A DNA stretch of 64,000 nt, from NCBI GenBank assembly GCA_040403095.1, contig JBBALI010000010.1, positions 39,133 to 103,132 of the forward strand, given 5' to 3'. The position numbers were made by a program, and so were the translations under genes. The notes below the pieces were generated by a model. It had not been told where the DNA came from and did not search any database. It was given only the letters and a program-made list of their open reading frames with translations. Shown here one piece after another: positions 43,223-52,428 of the stretch. This DNA is from JAQVCM01 sp040403095. GTDB taxonomy: Bacteria; Bacteroidota; Bacteroidia; Flavobacteriales_D; Crocinitomicaceae. Within the stretch, counting starts at the first letter, position 1. The number at the start of each line of letters is the position of its first letter.

Positions 43223-44293
43223 TTATATATTTTCCGATATTAACTTAGAAATCAGAACAATATCAGATTCTTCTAAGTCTGGATAAAAAGGCAAACATAA
43301 AATTCTAGATGAAATATCTTCTGAAATTGGACAAGATTGATATTCAACGTAAGGTAAGTTATTGAGTGAGGGATAAAAATACCTTCTGCAATTAATTTGT
43401 TCGATTTGCAATTGTGCTTTGACGTTTAAAGCCACTTCTTCAGATTCAAACACAACAGGAAAGTAAGCATAATTGTAACCTTCTAAATCAGTAGGTGTTG
43501 GATACGATACGGGCAAATTTTTCAATTCTTCTTTGTATTTTTCAAAAACTGACTTTCGTTTTTCGATAATTTCATCAACCAAAGGAAAAACACAAAGTCC
43601 CATAGCGGCATGCAATTCAGAAACCTTGGCATTGATACCCATTTCTTTGTAATCATCATAAAGATGTCCAAACTGATGAAAAAGCAATATTTTTTCTTCC
43701 AAAGTTGGATCATTGCAAACAATTGCGCCTCCTTCAATGGTATGGAAAAGCTTGGTTGCATGAAAACTACAAATGCTGATATCCCCGTATGAAAAAATCG
43801 ATTTACCATTGTAGAAGGAATTGAAAGCATGCGCACCGTCGTAAATTACTTTCAAATTGTGTTTCTGAGCAATTTCCTGAATTTTCTCGATATTACAAGG
43901 AAATCCAAATACATGAGTTGCAATAATTGCAGAAGTTTCAGGTGTGATCGCTGCTTCAATTTTATCAGCGTCAATACAAAAAGTATTTTCTTCAATGTCC
44001 ACAAAAATAGGATTGCAACCTTCCCACATAATGGCGCCTGTGGTTGCTACATAAGAAAATGGTGTTGTAATAATGTCCCCTTTTAATCCCAAAGCTTTGA
44101 TGGCAATTTGCAATGCAACCATACCATTATTGACATACAATAGGTGATTGACTTTCAATTTTTGCTTCAATTGCATTTCAAGATCCAACGCATAAGCACC
44201 TCTATTCGTTAACCATCGAGTTTCCCAAAGTGGTTTTATTTTTTCACAATACGCCTCAAATGAAGGCAAAAATGTTCTTGTTACATTGATCAT
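43223..44293 (-). CDS. DegT/DnrJ-family sugar aminotransferase
   Basis: 356 residues. PLP enzyme with the Schiff-base Lys181 (SFHATKLFHTIEGGAI) and pyridine-binding Asp152 (YDGAHAF). Opening residues WETRWLTNRG are family-typical. Most like VioA-class enzymes that convert a dTDP-4-keto-6-deoxyglucose to dTDP-4-amino-4,6-dideoxyglucose. With the downstream formyltransferase, the expected product is a 4-formamido-4,6-dideoxyhexose (Qui4NFo). The rmlA/rmlB genes needed for the precursor are not in this window. Confidence 0.88.
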   Translation of the reverse strand: MINVTRTFLPSFEAYCEKIKPLWETRWLTNRGAYALDLEMQLKQKLKVNHLLYVNNGMVALQIAIKALGLKGDIITTPFSYVATTGAIMWEGCNPIFVDIEENTFCIDADKIEAAITPETSAIIATHVFGFPCNIEKIQEIAQKHNLKVIYDGAHAFNSFYNGKSIFSYGDISICSFHATKLFHTIEGGAIVCNDPTLEEKILLFHQFGHLYDDYKEMGINAKVSELHAAMGLCVFPLVDEIIEKRKSVFEKYKEELKNLPVSYPTPTDLEGYNYAYFPVVFESEEVALNVKAQLQIEQINCRRYFYPSLNNLPYVEYQSCPISEDISSRILCLPFYPDLEESDIVLISKLISENI

Positions 44294-44294
44294 A

Positions 44295-45398
44295 CTACTT
44301 CGTTTTACTCTCGAAAAAAGCGATTACTTTTTTACCTAATGTGATACCAGGAAGTTCGATAAATTTATATGTCAAATAAGATATTCCAGCAGTTAAAGTA
44401 ATCAGAATAAAATACCTTAAGCCGAAATTTAAGATTTGTTTGTTAATAATATCCAGTAAATTCAATTTCCACATTAAAAATAAAATTGGTACATGTGTAA
44501 GATACATGCTGTAGCTAATCTTACCCAAAAAACAAGTGAACCTATTCACTAAAATATTTTTAGCTTGTGATAAACTTAAGGCTACTAAAAAAAATGAAAA
44601 TGAAATCAAAATGTGATTTTGAATAAATCCAAAACTAATGTTAAAAATTAGAAAAATAGAGAAAATGATCAAAGGATACTTAAATTCATTTATTTGCAAG
44701 ATCTTATCTTCCTTATTTGTAACAATATAAAACAAAAGAACACCGAGCAAAAACACTGGCAGTTGTGCAATAAAATTAAAATAGATAAAAGATTTCCAGA
44801 CAACTTCATCTGATATCAAAATGTTATTTTGAAAAAAAATAAACAAAATTGAAGCTAAAAACAAAGAAAATAAAAAGGTCCAAAATGCAATTTTAATATT
44901 TTTAACAACTAAAAACATAACAGGAAAAACAGCATAAAAAATCATTTCTACTGCAATTGACCACCCACCTTCAACAACACTATTAATGTAATAGGGATTA
45001 AATCCATTAGTGAAAGTTAGCGATGAAAATATTAAGTAATTTGCATTTACATTATCGAATTCATTCCACCAATAACCTTCAAGATTAAAAATCAAATAAA
45101 ATAATGTTGAAATGTAAAACAAAGGTGCTATTCTGAAAAATCTTCTAATAAAAAAGTTTAGTGTTGGATTTATTTCTGTTTTTTTTTGACTTTTAGATAA
45201 AAAAAGGGTGAATGCACTAACCATAAAAAACAATTGAACTCCTGAATTACCCAATAAGGTTATTTCTTTAAAAAAATCTCCAAAATTATTTACTGCGCGA
45301 TTGTAAACACTACAATGAATTAACAATGTACCCAAAACAGCTATCCCTCTTAAAGCATCGATGTAATCTAAATTACGAAATTCATTTTTATCTTTCAT
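44295..45398 (-). CDS. Acyltransferase family 3 (OafA/NodX-like)
   Basis: 367 residues from the ATG at 45398. About ten membrane segments. The N-terminal signature LDYIDALRGIAVLGTLLIHCSVYN carries the conserved Arg-Gly and His. Also SVVEGGWSIAVEMIFYAVFPVMF, the second family block. Inner-membrane enzymes of this family usually O-acetylate polysaccharides or lipids. It follows the GT11 gene by 21 bp and precedes the aminotransferase by 1 bp, placing it in the same operon. It adds a second possible acylation activity to this locus besides the MBOAT pair. Confidence 0.88.
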   Translation of the reverse strand: MKDKNEFRNLDYIDALRGIAVLGTLLIHCSVYNRAVNNFGDFFKEITLLGNSGVQLFFMVSAFTLFLSKSQKKTEINPTLNFFIRRFFRIAPLFYISTLFYLIFNLEGYWWNEFDNVNANYLIFSSLTFTNGFNPYYINSVVEGGWSIAVEMIFYAVFPVMFLVVKNIKIAFWTFLFSLFLASILFIFFQNNILISDEVVWKSFIYFNFIAQLPVFLLGVLLFYIVTNKEDKILQINEFKYPLIIFSIFLIFNISFGFIQNHILISFSFFLVALSLSQAKNILVNRFTCFLGKISYSMYLTHVPILFLMWKLNLLDIINKQILNFGLRYFILITLTAGISYLTYKFIELPGITLGKKVIAFFESKTK

Positions 45399-45419
45399 CA
45401 AATTGATTTGATTTTGAAA

Positions 45420-46307
45420 TTAAATGTTATTAAAATTAGATATTTTGATCCAATCCTCTGGCAAAAAGTATGAATAATCAATCTCATCGCTGTTTAACCA
45501 TGTTTCAGGAGAAATAACTATTTTATCTTCAGAATCTGCAAGCCAGGCTGCCCACCAACTAAAAGTACTATTTGGAATGATATGATGTTTACAACTTTTC
45601 ATTATTCTAAAATCTTCATAGAAGTCTGGAAAATTATGTGTTATAAAATAATGTTCACCTTTTATTTTTAAATTCATTTGAACCCAATCATTGTCATCTG
45701 AAAAAATATAAAAAACAGGTTCACTAATTTTTTTTTCAATTAATTCAATTGCGTCGTAGAAATATTGCAAATCACACACATTATGAATAGAATACTTTAA
45801 AAAATCACCTCTGCGAACAGATAAACACACTGAATTTTGATTCAAAACACTATCAATAAGTACTTTGTTCTTTGCACTTGGTGTTGAAATCAACTCAAAG
45901 TCATTAATCAAAACGGACCTAATTTCTTTAAAAAAAATTTCGGATGTAAAATAACCTTCGATGTATGTTCTAGAATTGATTTTAAGAATATTCAAATCCA
46001 AACTTTTCAAGTCTTCTTTGAAAAAAGGTCTTTTGAAATAGGGTAAAAAGTTTAATTTTCGTTGGAAAAGAAAATTGATTAATCGATTTTTAAAAACACC
46101 ATTTTTAATATTATAAATCTCTTCATCTGAAGGTTCCTCTGCAGTTAAATTAAATTTGTCTAATCCAAAACTTCTGTGATTCGAATTATCTTTAAACCAA
46201 CTTAAATCATATTTAACTTTGACTTTGAATCTTTTCTCTAAAGCTCTACCAAGAGAATATTGAAACATTTGATTTCCAAGACCTTGAAAAACTTTAATTA
46301 TAATCAT
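45420..46307 (-). CDS. Alpha-1,2-fucosyltransferase-like (GT11)
   Basis: 295 residues. The N-terminal FQGLGNQMFQYSLGRALE and FSWWAAWLA (near residue 252) are GT11 hallmarks. The donor-binding motif usually written HxRRxD appears as SVRRGDF (residues 163-169), so the usual His is Ser here; Arg165, Arg166 and Asp168 are kept. Expected to transfer fucose (or a related deoxyhexose) from GDP-sugar to a glycan in the cytoplasm. No GDP-fucose synthesis genes are in the window. Confidence 0.9.
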   Translation of the reverse strand: MIIIKVFQGLGNQMFQYSLGRALEKRFKVKVKYDLSWFKDNSNHRSFGLDKFNLTAEEPSDEEIYNIKNGVFKNRLINFLFQRKLNFLPYFKRPFFKEDLKSLDLNILKINSRTYIEGYFTSEIFFKEIRSVLINDFELISTPSAKNKVLIDSVLNQNSVCLSVRRGDFLKYSIHNVCDLQYFYDAIELIEKKISEPVFYIFSDDNDWVQMNLKIKGEHYFITHNFPDFYEDFRIMKSCKHHIIPNSTFSWWAAWLADSEDKIVISPETWLNSDEIDYSYFLPEDWIKISNFNNI

Positions 46308-46322
46308 GCTATTCTAAAGTTT

Positions 46323-47564
46323 TTAAATTACCCAATTCAACTTTGGTCGAATTAAATGGTGCGAAATATCTCCAAACCAAGCTTCATTTTCGCGGTTATC
46401 TAGTACTTCAAATGTCAAAACTTCTTGAATCAATTGAATAGCCGTTGAGCGGTCTCTAGTCAAAACAATTGTCACAAAAAACAACCCATTATTTAACAAG
46501 TCTTTAGGTATTATACAAACCGCAGTTTTGTTTCCTCTTTTCGTAATAAAACTTTCACTCAATGTATTGAAAACTGTTTGGCCTAGAGCACTCTCAATAG
46601 TCATGCTCAAATTCAGCTCTACATCAGATTCATGGATCTCGATTTCAAATGCTATTTTGAAATCGGTATCAACAGAAATCACATTCCTATTATCTTGCAT
46701 TGAAATCCAAGATTTGACTATTTGCGCCAAAGGAAATTTTAATTTATCAATAGCAGACTCAGCAACCAATTTGGTAGCTAAATTTTGAGTGACGTAATTT
46801 TGAATGATTTCTTGCATCGAACCCATCGAATTGACTTGCCCATTTTGAAGAAAAAGTCCGACATTACAAAGTTCTTTGACAGCTGCCATGTTGTGACTGA
46901 CAAACAAAACTGTTCGTCCTTCACTGCTGACATCCTTCATTTTTCCTAAACATTTTTTCTGAAAGTCTGCATCTCCAACTGCCAAAACTTCATCAATTAC
47001 CAATATTTCAGGCTCTAAATGAGCCGCAACAGCGAAAGCCAAGCGAACATACATTCCTGACGAATACCTTTTTACGGGTGTATCAATGTATTTTTCAACA
47101 CCGGAAAACGCAACTATTTCATCAAATTTTGATTTGATTTCAGTTTTGGTCATTCCTAAAATTGCACCATTCAAAAAGATATTTTCGCGTCCAGTCAATT
47201 CGGGATGAAATCCTGTACCAACTTCTAACAAAGAGGCGATTCTTCCTCGAATCTTAATTTGACCTTTCGTAGGTGCGGTAACCTTCGATAAAATTTTTAA
47301 AAGGGTACTTTTTCCGGCACCATTTCTTCCAATAATTCCTAAGATTTCACCCTGATTAATTTGAAAATTTATATCTTCCAAAGCCCAAACGTACTTGGAA
47401 TCGGTGGTTTGCTCACGATTGTTTAATCCTGTAATTTTTTCGTAAGGATCTTCTTTCCCTCTGATTTTGTGCAACCAACGATTAAAATCATGAGACAATG
47501 TCCCAGAACTAACTTGTCCTAATTGATATTGTTTGTATAAATTTTCTACCTTGATGACCGGCAT
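46323..47564 (-). CDS. wzt: Polysaccharide ABC exporter ATPase with glycan-recognition domain
   Basis: 413 residues. Nucleotide-binding domain: Walker A GRNGAGKST (79-87), signature YSSGMYVRLAF, Walker B ILVIDEVLAVGD. The long N-terminal insert before Walker A (about 50 residues) is typical of the KpsT/Wzt class. Residues about 265-413 form the C-terminal Wzt-type beta-sandwich, which in known systems recognises the finished, end-capped O-polysaccharide. Couples with the permease downstream (47602), which starts 37 bp away on the same strand. Confidence 0.93.
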   Translation of the reverse strand: MPVIKVENLYKQYQLGQVSSGTLSHDFNRWLHKIRGKEDPYEKITGLNNREQTTDSKYVWALEDINFQINQGEILGIIGRNGAGKSTLLKILSKVTAPTKGQIKIRGRIASLLEVGTGFHPELTGRENIFLNGAILGMTKTEIKSKFDEIVAFSGVEKYIDTPVKRYSSGMYVRLAFAVAAHLEPEILVIDEVLAVGDADFQKKCLGKMKDVSSEGRTVLFVSHNMAAVKELCNVGLFLQNGQVNSMGSMQEIIQNYVTQNLATKLVAESAIDKLKFPLAQIVKSWISMQDNRNVISVDTDFKIAFEIEIHESDVELNLSMTIESALGQTVFNTLSESFITKRGNKTAVCIIPKDLLNNGLFFVTIVLTRDRSTAIQLIQEVLTFEVLDNRENEAWFGDISHHLIRPKLNWVI

Positions 47565-47601
47565 CTATCGTCTTTTTTGAATGTAATTGAAAATAAATCG
47601 T

Positions 47602-48453
47602 TTAAACTGTATCCATAAAGTTTTTTTCAACGCGATTGAAAATCAAAACGCCCAGTACCAAAACAATGGTAGAAAAAACTGCAGAATAAATCAAACCTGC
47701 GATGTCCAAATATCCAATTCCAAAAAACGCATACCTGAAGTTTTCAATAATTGGAGTGATTGGATTGTATGATAATATTTGGTGTAATTTTCCCGAAGTG
47801 AAACTCAATGGATAAATGATAGGTGTTGCATACATCAACAATTGAATACCGAAGGTCAACAAGAAACTCAAATCTCTGTATTTGGTTGTCAATGCTGAAA
47901 AAATAATTCCCAACCCTAGTCCCATAACCGCCATAAGTAAAATCAAAACTGGAAGTAACAAAATCGTTCCGTTGATGTTAATTTGCGCATCGTGAAAATA
48001 AACACGATACATAGCAATAACAGCAAAAAGTATGATTTGAATCCCTAATTTGATCAAATTTGAAATAACAATGGAAATTGGAGTTGCCAATCGCGGAAAA
48101 TAAACTTTCCCGAAAATGCCAGCATTAGCTACAAAAGTATTGGATGTTTTACTAAAACAATCTGAAAAATAATTCCAAAGCGTAATTCCTGATAGGTAAA
48201 ACAAAATAGGATCAACGTTATCTGTAGGTATTTTAGCAATTTTGCTAAAAACAAAATAGAATGTAATTGTTGTAAAAAGTGGCTGAATAAATAACCACAA
48301 AGGACCCAAAACGGTTTGCTTGTAAACAGAAACAAAATCTCTTTTAACGAAAAGCATTATCAAATCTCTATACCTCCAGAGCTCCAACAAATTTATATCT
48401 AACCAACTTCTTTTAGGTCGAATTATTTCAGACCAATTTTCATCTTTACTCAT
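47602..48453 (-). CDS. wzm: Polysaccharide ABC exporter permease
   Basis: 283 residues from the ATG at 48453 (MSKDENWSEIIRPKRSWLDINLLELWRYRDL); the preceding in-frame ATG (48489) would add 12 residues not seen in relatives. Six hydrophobic segments. The block FVKRDFVSVYKQTVLGPLWLFIQP is the signature of this permease family. With Wzt it should export a full-length, undecaprenol-linked glycan. Ends 37 bp before Wzt. An ABC exporter and a separate Wzx-type flippase at the left edge mean at least two surface glycans are made. Confidence 0.93.
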   Translation of the reverse strand: MSKDENWSEIIRPKRSWLDINLLELWRYRDLIMLFVKRDFVSVYKQTVLGPLWLFIQPLFTTITFYFVFSKIAKIPTDNVDPILFYLSGITLWNYFSDCFSKTSNTFVANAGIFGKVYFPRLATPISIVISNLIKLGIQIILFAVIAMYRVYFHDAQININGTILLLPVLILLMAVMGLGLGIIFSALTTKYRDLSFLLTFGIQLLMYATPIIYPLSFTSGKLHQILSYNPITPIIENFRYAFFGIGYLDIAGLIYSAVFSTIVLVLGVLIFNRVEKNFMDTV

Positions 48454-48601
48454 ATTTTTCACAAGCGTTTGAGCCAATTCATTACACATTTTCAGCAAAA
48501 AAATTACCAAAAGCTAACATGTTGAATTATCAACAAAAATAGATTTTTTTTTTAAATTGAGCATGAAAACAGCTTTAACAATCCAAACTAAAACAATTTT
48601 A

Positions 48602-50044
48602 TTATTTGTTAATTAATAAGTTATTGACTGCGTGTGTATTTGATTCAACATCTGAATCAATAATTTCATTTTCTGCATCGGACTCTTCTTCTTTGGGAGT
48701 TACTACAAGTAACAATGCCAAAAACGGCAACAAAGGAGCTCTTAATCTTACCAAAACTCCAAAAATAATAGATGAAAATCCAGTAATAAAACCAAAAATC
48801 AAAACGAAAAACAAACTAAAGAGTAGAAACTCATTTTCTTTGATCATTTTTATTCGCTTCTTTCGATTGTTAGTGAAAAATTTATACAAAAAATAAAGTA
48901 AAATAAAACTTTCAATTCCATTCAAAATCAATGAAACTGTTAACGCTTCCCAGATATATGGTCTGAATAATCCTGCCATAATAGCTTGAGGGAATACTTT
49001 AATTAAACCAACTGGAGAATAGTCGGTCACTTCAATTGTATATTTTTTTCCCGTGTAAATTTTATTGTTCGTGAAATCTTGAGTCTGAACTTCGGCTTCT
49101 TCGATATATTTTTCAACTGACACGTCATCACCATATGACTGAATTCCGATAAAAAAACCGCCAACGCTCACTATACCAATCAAAAATTGAACGAATCTTT
49201 TAAAAAATGTAAACTCTTTAAATCTGTTTGAAAGCCTTGAACTCAAAGCAATAAAAATCGGCAACATTAATGAAATTAATACCACTGATCTTAAGTGGAG
49301 GATTAACCATGAATGAAATAAAATCATAATTAAACTGGTGATTTTCGATTTTTGAAAACCATAAATTAAACTAAATGTATGTGTGATAATTGAAAATATT
49401 GAAATGACCACTAAAGTATCTTTAGAAATACCTGTACACCAAAAACTTAGTGAAGGAATAAATAAAACTGAATACGTTACCCAGCGGTTTGAATCTGGAA
49501 AAAGTTTTGTTATTAATTTGTAAAATCGCCATGTTACATTGGCAGTAATTGTTGCAAACAAGACGGTTATTGCTAAATAACTATTTAATGTGATAAATGT
49601 AAAAAGTGAAACTACTTTGGCTACAAAAAAAGACTCTTTTTCTTTCATAATCCAAGTAGGCGGTAATCCTGTTTCTAAACTATATATATCTTTAAATTCA
49701 GCAGTCTTATACTCGTGAAACATATTATTAAAATAGGTCTCCGGAGATATTTGAAAAAGTCTATTCATACAGCCTGAGAGATCCCAAAATGCAATAGAGT
49801 CTCCTCCTTTCACATAAAAAATATAATAAAGAGCGAAAACAATCGAAAAACCTACTTTGTATACTAGATGTCTAATGTAATCTTTATTTAATTGATTGTC
49901 CTTTTCTTTGGAGAGTTTATAAAATGTAAAACCAAAAATTAAAAATAGCCATATAAACAAAACAGCAAAATCCATGATTGTAAAGAACGTCAACCTTTTG
50001 GAGGTCAAATTCTCTACGAAAAATGAAAAGGATATTTTATCCAT
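48602..50044 (-). CDS. Putative Wzy-like polysaccharide polymerase or O-antigen ligase
   Basis: 480 residues with about ten or more membrane segments and a short soluble loop (residues about 290-335). KGGDSIAFWDLSGCMN near residue 80, SLSFWCTGISKDTLVVISI near 205 and FRPYIWEA near 350 recur in a family of unannotated Bacteroidetes membrane proteins in polysaccharide loci. The architecture fits Wzy polymerase or WaaL ligase, but no diagnostic motif was seen, so this is a position-based call. A TAACTTTG box lies 22 nt upstream of the ATG. Confidence 0.5.
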   Translation of the reverse strand: MDKISFSFFVENLTSKRLTFFTIMDFAVLFIWLFLIFGFTFYKLSKEKDNQLNKDYIRHLVYKVGFSIVFALYYIFYVKGGDSIAFWDLSGCMNRLFQISPETYFNNMFHEYKTAEFKDIYSLETGLPPTWIMKEKESFFVAKVVSLFTFITLNSYLAITVLFATITANVTWRFYKLITKLFPDSNRWVTYSVLFIPSLSFWCTGISKDTLVVISIFSIITHTFSLIYGFQKSKITSLIMILFHSWLILHLRSVVLISLMLPIFIALSSRLSNRFKEFTFFKRFVQFLIGIVSVGGFFIGIQSYGDDVSVEKYIEEAEVQTQDFTNNKIYTGKKYTIEVTDYSPVGLIKVFPQAIMAGLFRPYIWEALTVSLILNGIESFILLYFLYKFFTNNRKKRIKMIKENEFLLFSLFFVLIFGFITGFSSIIFGVLVRLRAPLLPFLALLLVVTPKEEESDAENEIIDSDVESNTHAVNNLLINK

Positions 50045-50066
50045 ACTGTTTTAAATTGTCAAATTT

Positions 50067-50074
50067 CAAAGTTA
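50067..50074 (-). promoter_or_regulatory. -7 box TAACTTTG
   Basis: Minus-strand TAACTTTG 22 nt before the ATG at 50044. No clear -33 TTG. Confidence 0.4.
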
Positions 50075-50117
50075 ATAAAACTATTGATTTATATTTTTAT
50101 TCCAATTTGTAGTCTGG

Positions 50118-51350
50118 TCAAAAGAATCTACACGAAAAAATCGCCGTGTCATCAACCAAATTTCTTGCTGCACGCCATTCGTCGAGTTTGGAGAAAATTA
50201 AATTGTTCATGTCTTCCATTTTCAACGGGTAATAACTGTGAACCAATTTGATCAATCTTTCCAACTCAAAAAATTCATTTTTTTCGTTTTCCAGTTCGAT
50301 AATCCCATCTGTGTACATCACCAACGTTGTATTTGGACCCAATTCCAAACTTCCTTGGTTAATGAAAGGCAATTCCTCCAACATTCCCAGTCCAATGGAA
50401 CCTTGATCCAACATTTGTACCTGCTTGCCATTGGTGATAAACGGATGATTGTGACCCGCATTGATGTAATTCAACTTGCGTGTCGATGCATTGTAATGCG
50501 CCACAAAAAAGGTAATAAATTTTTCACCTTTGGCACTTCGAATGACTTTTTTATTCAATTCTTCTACCAAAAAATCAAGTTCAAATCGCTGATAACTGAA
50601 TAAGGTACGAATGGTCGCTTGAAAATTGGCCATTAACATCGCCGCACTGATTCCTTTTCCAGAAACATCGGCAATGCAAATGATGTATTCATCTTCACCC
50701 AAAGGAATGAAATCATAATAATCTCCTCCAACTTCATGGCGAGGTGTGTACTTCGCAGAAATGTCCATTTTTCGATTCGAAGGCAAATCTTCAGGAAAAA
50801 GTAATTTCTGCATTTCAGAGGCAACTTCCAACTCCTTTTTGATGCGCTCCTGAATGATTCCCAATTTGGTCATTCGTTTATTCTCCACCGCAACGACAAT
50901 GATATTCGCCAAAGTTTGAATAAAAGTCATGTTGGTCAGCGTTTCCGTCAGACGCAATTTTTCATGTTCTAAACCAGCAACCAACAAGTATGCAAGCGGC
51001 TCATTTTTGTGAAAAACCGGAACCACCACATCAAATTCATCAATAATTTTAGAGGGAGAAGATTCAATAACGGTAATTTCTTTGAAACGAGATAAATCTT
51101 CTTTTACATTGATGTCTTTGACTTTTCCTTTAAATCCAACTTTCAACAAACTCAACCATTCGTCTTGCTTGTGAAACAGCACAAATTTATCAAATCCCAA
51201 TTGTTCCTTGAGAATAAAACCTAGAATCCTGGTTAATTGATCGACGGGTTGATTCGTATTTATGGCATTCGTAATTTCCAGCAAGGAATTTAGTTTAAAC
51301 TCTTGCAGCGAAATTTGATGCTCTAAATGTTGAATCAGTTTTTCTTGCAT
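50118..51350 (-). CDS. GAF-PP2C (RsbU/SpoIIE-like) serine phosphatase
   Basis: 410 residues from the ATG at 51350. An N-terminal coiled coil and a GAF-like sensor domain (about residues 20-165), followed by a PP2C-type phosphatase (about 190-410): YTPRHEVGGDYYDFIPL, IADVSGKGISAAMLMA, INAGHNHPFI and TLVMYTDGIIE with the metal-binding Asp residues. Such phosphatases usually reactivate anti-sigma-factor antagonists in partner-switching. Lies directly after lpxD (the stop codon of lpxD is 3 bp from the ATG), so envelope lipid A synthesis and this regulator are co-transcribed. Confidence 0.88.
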   Translation of the reverse strand: MQEKLIQHLEHQISLQEFKLNSLLEITNAINTNQPVDQLTRILGFILKEQLGFDKFVLFHKQDEWLSLLKVGFKGKVKDINVKEDLSRFKEITVIESSPSKIIDEFDVVVPVFHKNEPLAYLLVAGLEHEKLRLTETLTNMTFIQTLANIIVVAVENKRMTKLGIIQERIKKELEVASEMQKLLFPEDLPSNRKMDISAKYTPRHEVGGDYYDFIPLGEDEYIICIADVSGKGISAAMLMANFQATIRTLFSYQRFELDFLVEELNKKVIRSAKGEKFITFFVAHYNASTRKLNYINAGHNHPFITNGKQVQMLDQGSIGLGMLEELPFINQGSLELGPNTTLVMYTDGIIELENEKNEFFELERLIKLVHSYYPLKMEDMNNLIFSKLDEWRAARNLVDDTAIFSCRFF

Positions 51351-51353
51351 CAC

Positions 51354-52268
51354 TTATTTCTTAGCCAATTGACGAATCGCCGCCATTTCCCTGAATTTTT
51401 CTTTCACTTCGCCTGCAGGACTTCCGAAATAGGTCAAGCCTGGCTTTAAATCTTTAGAAATTCCAGATTGAGCCAAAACGACAGAACCTTCGCCCAAAAC
51501 CACATCACTCGCAACACCTACTTGACCCCACAAAATCACATTGTCTTCTATAGTAACGCAACCTGCAACACCAGTATGTCCTGCCATCAAACAGTTTTTG
51601 CCCACAATCGTATCATGTCCAATGTGCACTTGATTATCGATTTTGGTTCCTGCGCCAATTCTTGTCGTAGATGAAACGCCCGCATCGATGGAACACAAAG
51701 CGCCAATTTCAACATCTTTTTCAATCCAAACATTGCCGCAAGAATGCATTCTTTCTCTTCCTTCGTGTTTCTGCTTGTAGTAAAATGCATAATGACCCAA
51801 AACCGAATTTGGTCCGATAATCGCATTTTCTTCAATCACAGTATCATCGCCGATATAACAGCCTGGATGAATTGTGACATGTGCGCCAATTTTCACCCGA
51901 TGACCAATAAAAACATTGGGATAAATCAACGCCGAATCGTCAATTTCACAATCTTCACCTATCATTTCTGATTGGGGTTTGAAAGGAGAAAAATATTTGG
52001 TCAAGCGATTGTAATCATCAAAAGGATTTGTGGAAATAAGCAAAGATTTTCCCGAAGGACAATCCACTTCTTGGTCAATCAAGATAATTGTTGCTGCACT
52101 TTTGATCGCTTTTTGATAATATTTCGGATGATCTACAAAAACTAAATCACCAAATTCTACTCTGTGAATTTCATTAATCCCCGTAACCAACTGATTTCCA
52201 TTACCAATAAATGGAACATCAAGAAATTTGGCTATTTCTGAAACTGTATGTGGCTTTTTTAATTTCAT
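51354..52268 (-). CDS. lpxD: UDP-3-O-acylglucosamine N-acyltransferase
   Basis: 304 residues from the ATG at 52268 (MKLKKPHTVSEIAKFLDVP). The third step of lipid A synthesis: adds a hydroxyacyl chain to UDP-3-O-acyl-glucosamine. N-terminal LpxD domain (about 1-95), then a left-handed beta-helix of hexapeptide repeats: VKIGAHVTIHPGCYIGDDTVIEENAIIGP, with the catalytic His in VHIGHDTIVG. A Tyr/Lys-containing insert (YAFYYKQKHEGRERMHSCG) lies between coils. Slightly shorter than the 330-345 typical of Proteobacteria but complete. Confidence 0.93.
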   Translation of the reverse strand: MKLKKPHTVSEIAKFLDVPFIGNGNQLVTGINEIHRVEFGDLVFVDHPKYYQKAIKSAATIILIDQEVDCPSGKSLLISTNPFDDYNRLTKYFSPFKPQSEMIGEDCEIDDSALIYPNVFIGHRVKIGAHVTIHPGCYIGDDTVIEENAIIGPNSVLGHYAFYYKQKHEGRERMHSCGNVWIEKDVEIGALCSIDAGVSSTTRIGAGTKIDNQVHIGHDTIVGKNCLMAGHTGVAGCVTIEDNVILWGQVGVASDVVLGEGSVVLAQSGISKDLKPGLTYFGSPAGEVKEKFREMAAIRQLAKK

Positions 52269-52428
52269 TCCAATCAATTCTAATTGTATAAAATTACTTT
52301 CAAATTGCGATTCTTTTTAGCTTGGATTGTTATTTTATCATTGCTTGGTTGTTAATTACAAATTTTTGAAATTTATTTGAACCAATCCTAAACACAACTG
52401 TATTCCACTACAACAAAAATTCAACATC

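Noticed and set aside
48451..48510. Longer start for the Wzm permease
   Set aside because: The extra residues (MVIFLLKMCNELAQTLVKN) do not look like the family's N-terminus; ATG at 48453 gives the usual opening.
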